Part shown: positions 6,739 through 9,659 of the stretch, in pieces
Position numbering within the stretch: position 1 is the first letter of the stretch
How the letters are laid out: each line of letters begins with the position of its first letter
DNA from: JAGNZR01 sp051652785
GTDB taxonomy: Bacteria; Fusobacteriota; Fusobacteriia; Fusobacteriales; Fusobacteriaceae
Length of the DNA stretch: 9,659 bases
Direction of reading: 5' to 3'
Assembly: GCA_051652785.1 (NCBI GenBank)
Contig: JBOFUX010000044.1
Location: 1 to 9,659, forward strand
Made by a program: the position numbers and the translations under genes
Notes under the pieces: generated by a model
What the model was told of the DNA's origin: nothing
Databases searched by the model: none
What the model saw: the letters and a program-made list of their open reading frames with translations, nothing else

Positions 6739-7343
6739 AGATAATAAAAAACTTAATAGGAGAAGTAAAAGACGGTGTTTTAAATGATTATTTGAACGAT
6801 ATACCTGTCTTAGGCACGTTAGGAAGGCTTGGTGGTTTTGGGGGTATTACATTCAAAGTCGGTCAAAATAAAACTTTAGTTCCTAAAGATTACTCTGTAA
6901 GCGTAGGAAATGAGACTATATCGCATTCAAGAATAGGCTCGCCACCAATAACAGAATATACAAATAGAAAGCTAAAAACATTAAATATGGATATAAAATT
7001 AATATATACCTTAGCTCCAGTTCAAAGAAATATAAATAAATTAATTGATATGTGTGAATTAGGAGAACACTACACACTTATAGTTGGAAATCAAAAGATT
7101 GGAGATCAGCATTTTATAATAAAAAGTTTTAATTATAAAATAACTAAAACTAACGGTGCAGGAGTCCCAATTGTCGCAGAATGTTCACTGCAGTTTGAAG
7201 AGTATATAAACAACATAGAAAAACGAAGAACAGATAAATTTGTAATAGAAAAAGGTATAAAAAAAATTGCAGATGATGTAGTGAAAGACGCAAATAAAAA
7301 AGTGAAAGAAACAATTTCAAAAATAAATGACTGGAGGGAATAA
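6735..7343 (+). CDS. U: Tail protein, P2 gpU-like
   Basis: This 202-residue protein resembles the P2 gpU family, needed for completing the tail. The central region (about 37-155) has the family outline: ITFKVGQNKTLVPKDYS, then SRIGSPPITEYTNRKLKTLNMDIKLIYTLAP, a helix with LIDMCELGEHYTLIVGNQKIGD, and GAGVPIVAECSLQFEEYI. An N-terminal Gly-rich segment (27-38) and a Lys-rich helical C-terminus (about 160-200) extend beyond the core. P2 gpU is about 159 residues. The ATG at 6735 overlaps the previous stop as ATGA. The AAGGA at 6718-6722 is 12 bases away, so initiation probably relies on coupling. In P2, U lies next to T and D; here it is between V and W. The family match is by pattern; a divergent baseplate protein is an alternative. 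Confidence 0.7.
   Translation: MKIIKNLIGEVKDGVLNDYLNDIPVLGTLGRLGGFGGITFKVGQNKTLVPKDYSVSVGNETISHSRIGSPPITEYTNRKLKTLNMDIKLIYTLAPVQRNINKLIDMCELGEHYTLIVGNQKIGDQHFIIKSFNYKITKTNGAGVPIVAECSLQFEEYINNIEKRRTDKFVIEKGIKKIADDVVKDANKKVKETISKINDWRE
7333..7338 (+). promoter_or_regulatory. Ribosome binding site that decides the gpW-like start
   Basis: GGAGGG sits six bases before ATG 7345. The upstream in-frame ATG at 7327 lies before this site, so 7345 is the more likely start, removing six residues from the longest open frame. Confidence 0.8.
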
Positions 7344-7344
7344 T

Positions 7345-7620
7345 ATGATAGTTGATAGTAAAGAAGTACCAAAAATAGAAATATTAAAACAACTATACAT
7401 ACTATTAAACACAGTTCGTGGAGAAGTACCTTTATTCAGAGATTTTGGATTAGATGGAAGAATGGTGGATAAACCAATTACAATGATACAAAACAGTATA
7501 TTTATAGATTTGGAAAATCAAATAAAAAAATATATACCTGGATTAAAACTCTTAAATATACAGTTGCAAAAAACAGATCATAACTTAAATATAAAATGTG
7601 AGGTAGAAATATATGAGTGA
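7345..7620 (+). CDS. W: Baseplate wedge protein, gp25/gpW-like
   Basis: This 91-residue protein belongs to the T4 gp25 / P2 gpW wedge family, which together with J and I forms the ring that starts sheath assembly. Family marks are LLNTVRGEVPLFRDFGLDGR (residues 20-39), i.e. the TxxGE...P.FG motif, with a terminal strand LNIKCEVEIYE. The gp25 fold resembles the sheath C-terminal domain and is thought to prime sheath polymerisation; this is established for the family. It is slightly shorter than P2 gpW (115 residues). The start is 7345 (binding site GGAGGG at 7333-7338), one base after the gpU stop. Its last eight bases overlap the J gene. Confidence 0.85.
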   Translation: MIVDSKEVPKIEILKQLYILLNTVRGEVPLFRDFGLDGRMVDKPITMIQNSIFIDLENQIKKYIPGLKLLNIQLQKTDHNLNIKCEVEIYE

Positions 7621-8713
7621 TGAATTAGTATTAATCAATTCTGATGCGAAAGAAATATTAACTGACGCATTATCGTTTCATGAGGAAATAACAGGTGATA
7701 AATTACCTGTAGGATCAGAAATAACTTTCATATACTCAACTGTTGCAGCAGCACTTGCAGCAGCAAAAGCAGAAATGAATGAAGTTGCTTTAGGGAATTA
7801 TTTGAAATATGCAAAAGGAGATAGATTAGATTTAAAAGGTGATTTATTTGGCATCAGAGGAGATAGATTACCGGCAAATAAAGCAAGAACAACGATACGA
7901 TGTTATATATCTGATATTATTGATAGAGATATAATTATTCCAATAGGAAGTAGATTTTCTAAAGATGATTTAATTTTTAGAAATGAAAAAATAGGAATAA
8001 TAAAATCTGGAACACTATTCGCAGACATCGCTGTTGTTTCAGAAAAAGAAGGGGAGTTAGCTCAAATACTAATTGGAGAAATAAAAACTTCAATTGATAG
8101 ATATGATTATTATCAAAAATGTGAAAATATAACACCTGTTGTAGGTGGAGCAAATATTGAAGATGATGAAAGATATAGGGAAAGAATAAGACTGATTCCT
8201 GAATCTTTTACAACTGCAGGGTCAGAAGAATCCTATGTTTTTGCAGTTAAAAAATCCTCTTCTTTAGTAACACAAGTGAAAATTAATTCTCCAATTCCTA
8301 ACGTGATAAATATTTACGTTATTGGAGAAAGTATAGAAAAATTATCAGTGGAAGAGAAAAATAAAATACTTTCAGAAGTGAATTCCATAAAAGTGAGACC
8401 TTTAGGTGATAAAGTTACTGTTCTAGACCCAACATTTAGAAATTATGAAATTGATGTAGAATATACAACCTATGATAATTCTATAATGAGTAAAAGTATA
8501 TTAGAAGATACTCTAATAAAAAAATTAAATTTATTTACTTCAAATTTTGAAATAGGGGAAGATTTAAATATACAGGATATTATAAAAATATTTAAAGACG
8601 AAGGAGTAAAAAGAGTAAATTTAAAATCATTAGAAGATATAAAAATATCAGAACTTGAAATAGCAAAATGTAATTCTATTTCTCTAAAATATGTATTAGA
8701 TGAGGTGGAATAA
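7613..8713 (+). CDS. J: Baseplate wedge protein J (P2 gpJ-like)
   Basis: This 366-residue protein matches the Baseplate_J family (T4 gp6 / P2 gpJ), which with W and I forms the wedges around the hub. Conserved blocks are LFGIRGDRLPANKARTTIR (about 78-96), the diagnostic VVGGANIEDDERYRERIR (176-193) and TTAGSEESYVFAVKKSSSLV (200-219), then VRPLGDKVTV (261-270). P2 gpJ is about 302 residues; the extra length falls in the N-terminal half. It begins with ATG 7613, eight bases inside the end of W, with a weak GAGGT at 7600-7604, so coupled translation is likely. The stop at 8711-8713 abuts the next start. Assignment is confident from the central motifs. Confidence 0.92.
   Translation: MSDELVLINSDAKEILTDALSFHEEITGDKLPVGSEITFIYSTVAAALAAAKAEMNEVALGNYLKYAKGDRLDLKGDLFGIRGDRLPANKARTTIRCYISDIIDRDIIIPIGSRFSKDDLIFRNEKIGIIKSGTLFADIAVVSEKEGELAQILIGEIKTSIDRYDYYQKCENITPVVGGANIEDDERYRERIRLIPESFTTAGSEESYVFAVKKSSSLVTQVKINSPIPNVINIYVIGESIEKLSVEEKNKILSEVNSIKVRPLGDKVTVLDPTFRNYEIDVEYTTYDNSIMSKSILEDTLIKKLNLFTSNFEIGEDLNIQDIIKIFKDEGVKRVNLKSLEDIKISELEIAKCNSISLKYVLDEVE
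8702..8708 (+). promoter_or_regulatory. Ribosome binding site that supports a TTG start for tail protein I
   Basis: GAGGTGG lies within the last codons of J and ends five bases before TTG 8714. No ATG or GTG near this position fits a binding site, so TTG is the best-supported start. Confidence 0.75.
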
Positions 8714-9364
8714 TTGAAAACTATTTTCGATAAGAATATATTCAATTTAGCACCCTCGCTATTAAAAAGAAACAATAAAGACATACTTTTGGTAATTGAT
8801 AGTTTGTACCAAAAGCATATAGCAAATAATATAAAAAAACTAGTTCTTATGGATCGGATAAAAGAATTAGAAAATTTTGAAATAGATTTATTAGCAATAG
8901 AATTACATGTAGATTTTTATGAGATTACATTAGATTTAGAAGAAAAAAGAAATTTAGTGAAAAAAACTTTAGAACTGCATATGGGAAAAGGAACTAGAGA
9001 ATCAGTTCAAGATGTTTTAGATATCTTTTTTTCAGAATCAAATATAATAGAATGGTTTGAATATGGTGGGAAAAACGGAACATTCAAAATTCAAATATCA
9101 GATTCAAATGCAGATCACAATAAAACTAAAAGAATTATAAATATGATTAATACATATAAAAGAGCAAGTCAACATTTAGAAACTTTAGAATTTGTAGAAA
9201 TAAACTCTACAAATATAACAATATTTGGAATAAATTTTAATTTTTCCCATAAATTAGATAAGAGAAAATATAGAAAAGAACGTAAAGATGTTGGAGAAAA
9301 CAAATATTTTTCTAGCAATTATTCGAGCACGTATAAAAAGAATATAGGGACGGTGAATTATTGA
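8714..9364 (+). CDS. I: Tail protein I (P2 gpI-like)
   Basis: This 216-residue protein matches the P2 tail protein I family, the wedge component that links J and the tail fibre. Core motifs are LAPSLLKRN at the N-terminus, LAIELHVDFYEITLDLEEKR (60-79), LHMGKGTRESVQDVLDIFF (about 88-106) and the EWFEYGGKNGTFKIQI stretch (113-128), in the usual order. After the core (about residue 170) comes a Lys/Tyr/Ser/Asn-rich tail (180-216; KYRKERKD, YFSSNYSSTYKK) not present in P2 gpI (176 residues). Start codon is TTG, chosen because GAGGTGG (8702-8708) is optimally spaced. It directly follows J, without a gap, and its TGA stop overlaps the fibre gene's TTG. Confidence 0.87.
   Translation: MKTIFDKNIFNLAPSLLKRNNKDILLVIDSLYQKHIANNIKKLVLMDRIKELENFEIDLLAIELHVDFYEITLDLEEKRNLVKKTLELHMGKGTRESVQDVLDIFFSESNIIEWFEYGGKNGTFKIQISDSNADHNKTKRIINMINTYKRASQHLETLEFVEINSTNITIFGINFNFSHKLDKRKYRKERKDVGENKYFSSNYSSTYKKNIGTVNY
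9346..9356 (+). promoter_or_regulatory. Ribosome binding region for the tail fibre gene
   Basis: AGGGA (9346-9350) and GGTGA (9352-9356) lie just before TTG 9361, inside the end of tail protein I. Either could serve the TTG; the arrangement supports a TTGA stop/start overlap with coupled translation. The alternative ATG in this frame is about 90 bases downstream and has no good binding site. Confidence 0.55.
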
Positions 9365-9659
9365 GAACTGAAGAATTAATTTTTACGAACGCAGGATTAA
9401 ATTTATTAAAAAAAGCTTTAGCACAAGAAAAAAAAGTTGATTTTACAACAATGAAAATAGGGACAGGAAACAAAAGCACAATAATAGAATATGAAGAACT
9501 TACAGACTTAGTAGCTTTTTATATGAATATAGGATTATCTAGTTTAAAAATGACAGATACTGGTCTTATAAAAGCAACGTCATATTTCACTAATAAAGAT
9601 TTTGTGTCCGAAGTGGTTATAACAGAAGTAGGACTTTTTGGAAAATTGGAAAATGAACC
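9361..9659 (+). CDS. H: Tail fibre/tail-collar protein N-terminus (gpH-like), 3' end outside window
   Basis: About 99 residues are visible, open to the end of the window. It begins with TTG 9361 (RTEELIFTNAGLNLLKKALAQEKKVDFTTMKIGTGNK) and continues to SEVVITEVGLFGKLENE. This matches the N-terminal domain of phage tail-collar fibre proteins (DUF3751-type): an early F/L-T-x-AG start, a mid IGxG turn, and a conserved REVGLFD-like motif, here ITEVGLFGK. This domain attaches the fibre to tail protein I; the distal, host-binding part lies beyond the window and usually varies. The TTGA overlap with the I gene ties their translation. A fibre gene here is expected in P2-like tails (order J, I, H). Confidence 0.82.
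   Translation, partial: MRTEELIFTNAGLNLLKKALAQEKKVDFTTMKIGTGNKSTIIEYEELTDLVAFYMNIGLSSLKMTDTGLIKATSYFTNKDFVSEVVITEVGLFGKLENE

Noticed and set aside
1..9659. An extracellular contractile injection system (Afp/MAC-type) as the identity of the cluster
   Set aside because: A frameshifted gpE chaperone, P2-type D, V, U, X proteins and a P2-like order from W to H point to a phage-type tail. No AAA+ ATPase or multiple sheath/tube paralogues, which mark such systems, are visible here.

Overview
The window is a densely packed, single-strand (+) block of contractile-tail (myovirus, P2-like) genes from a prophage, phage or phage-tail-derived particle (tailocin). The DNA is very AT-rich, with AGA arginine codons, many ATA isoleucine codons and strong AGGAGG-type ribosome binding sites. 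This suits a low-GC host such as a fusobacterium or a clostridial-type Bacillota. I cannot fix the genus from the sequence alone. No host housekeeping gene, tRNA, integrase, capsid or lysis gene is visible, and both ends of the window cut through genes.

Layout from left to right: tail sheath (gpFI-like, 5' end missing; 3-911), tail tube (gpFII-like; 926-1441), tail assembly chaperone gpE with a programmed -1 frameshift to gpE+E' (1461-1829 and 1461-2002), tape measure (gpT-like; 2055-4811), LysM-type tail protein X (4786-5004), baseplate hub (gpD-like; 4995-6143), baseplate spike (gpV-like; 6154-6738), gpU-like tail protein (6735-7343), gp25/gpW-like wedge protein (7345-7620), baseplate J (7613-8713), tail protein I (8714-9364) and the N-terminus of a tail-fibre protein (gpH-like, 9361 to the window end). 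Almost every junction from the tape measure onward is an overlap or a very short spacer, so the genes probably form one operon with translational coupling. The only spacer over 20 bases is an A-rich 52-base gap before the tape measure gene.

Together the genes make a syringe. The tube polymerises on the hub/spike baseplate at a length set by the tape measure, with the gpE/gpE+E' chaperones assisting. The sheath wraps the tube, the W/J/I wedge anchors the fibres, and contraction drives the V-type spike into the target cell.

The most informative non-standard feature is the T TTT TTG slippery heptamer at 1811-1817, which opens a 61-codon extension that has no start codon of its own. A strong 12-bp hairpin lies within that extension. 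Smaller oddities are a tandem NPYxKYFG repeat in the hub, a spike with no HxH metal-binding tip, gpU placed between V and W, and two successive TTG starts (tail protein I and fibre). I found no convincing sign of an undescribed system. The window reads as a well-formed tail module.
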